A stretch of DNA of 5,842 nt from CAZFNQ01 sp964520375 (GTDB taxonomy: Bacteria > Patescibacteriota > Saccharimonadia > Saccharimonadales > JANWIN01). The DNA lies in assembly GCA_964520375.1 (NCBI GenBank), contig CAZFNQ010000028.1:1-5842 (forward strand), given 5' to 3'. This document shows positions 5,358-5,842 of this stretch, piece by piece (the stretch's first letter is position 1; each line of letters begins with the position of its first letter). Under the pieces are notes generated by a model. The model saw only the letters and a list, made by a program, of their open reading frames with translations. It did not search any database and was not told the origin of the DNA. The position numbers were made by a program, and so were the translations under genes.

Positions 5358-5842
5358 TTATTTGTGAGGATTATCCAGTAGGTTGATGCTAAGCTCTGCA
5401 CTGTGCTTGTCATCCATAGCCTGCCCGAATACAAGTCGGCCACCATATATTTGGTACCCAGCTAGGGCGTTGTACTGTGTCAAACCGTATTCATAACATT
5501 CTTCTGTAACGGGACATTGATTGCAGTAGCTCAAGGCTTTGCTACTTATTTGGCGCCAGTATTGTACGGCGTCGAATTTCCTTGGTTTACGGCCTTTACC
5601 GGATGAAACATGAAACGTCTCAGGCAGTGCGTCACCACATTTTGCTTGTTGGGACCAATCGCCTCTCTTATCACGCGCATCGACTGCGATGTTAAAGAGT
5701 GCTTGATTGGCGCGGTCTTCGTCTATGAGATAGGGTTTTGGTTTGATTTTATTGCGTCCACTAGCAAAAACTTCTGTTAGACGAGGGTTAAGCAGAGCCT
5801 GAACTTCACGGTGGCGGGCTTCCCAGCCACTAGGCAAATCTT
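5358..5842 (-). CDS. WhiB-like Fe-S cluster protein, partial at its 5' end
   Basis: The frame is open to the right edge and shows no ATG start, only a TTG at 5837 with no visible ribosome site. The N-terminus therefore probably lies outside the window. Numbering from that TTG (159 residues): the C-terminal half carries the WhiB pattern. There is WSQQAKC with C67, then C105-x2-C108-x5-C114 in YCNQCPVTEEC, followed by an aromatic/Leu stretch and GYQIYGG (127-133), which corresponds to the G[VI]WGG turn. WhiB proteins bind a 4Fe-4S cluster through four cysteines and act as redox- or NO-responsive partners of the primary sigma factor. Differences from classical members are a 37-residue gap between the first and second cysteines, with a basic insert GKGRKPRK (80-87), Tyr for Trp in the GWGG-type turn, and no clear basic C-terminal tail. 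The N-terminal ~60 residues are unassigned. A non-WhiB four-cysteine zinc protein remains possible. Confidence 0.72.
   Translation of the reverse strand, partial: DLPSGWEARHREVQALLNPRLTEVFASGRNKIKPKPYLIDEDRANQALFNIAVDARDKRGDWSQQAKCGDALPETFHVSSGKGRKPRKFDAVQYWRQISSKALSYCNQCPVTEECYEYGLTQYNALAGYQIYGGRLVFGQAMDDKHSAELSINLLDNPHK

Overview
The window reads as chromosomal sequence from a small-genome bacterium of the Candidate Phyla Radiation, most likely Candidatus Saccharibacteria (TM7). That placement is an inference from the overall look of the proteins: a short 491-residue MetG, a COG4119-like Nudix protein, and a small unknown protein that resembles ones I recall from TM7 genomes. Gene density is high, the standard genetic code fits (one stop is an ordinary TGA), and every supported gene lies on the minus strand. 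Transcription therefore runs from high to low coordinates. No mobile element, integrase, CRISPR array or plus-strand gene was found, and no gene-free stretch exceeds about 180 bases.

In transcription order, the right edge (5842-5226) holds the 3' part of a gene for a WhiB-like iron-sulfur protein. Twelve bases later comes a complete tRNA-Val(CAC) with an encoded CCA tail, followed by a clear Rho-independent terminator. After the terminator a new unit begins: pyrF then pyrE, each with a good Shine-Dalgarno site. These are the last two enzymes of UMP synthesis. Both are sequence-divergent, and pyrE is more AT-rich than its neighbours.

Next come a Nudix hydrolase and metG. Neither has a Shine-Dalgarno site. 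Each instead has a near-identical extended -10 promoter element exactly 9 bases before its ATG, which predicts leaderless or nearly leaderless mRNAs.

From metG onward the genes are tightly packed. metG overlaps a TatD-family nuclease by 17 bases, then come an unknown acidic 128-residue protein, an unknown basic 122-residue protein (ATGA overlap), and, 20 bases further, the start of a cysteine desulfurase cut off by the left edge. The likely logic is a housekeeping operon (methionyl-tRNA charging, DNA/RNA turnover, sulfur mobilisation for Fe-S clusters and tRNA thiolation) downstream of a pyrimidine pair. The main oddities are a WhiB-family protein outside its expected actinobacterial range, the repeated leaderless-promoter architecture, and the variant active-site spacing in PyrF.
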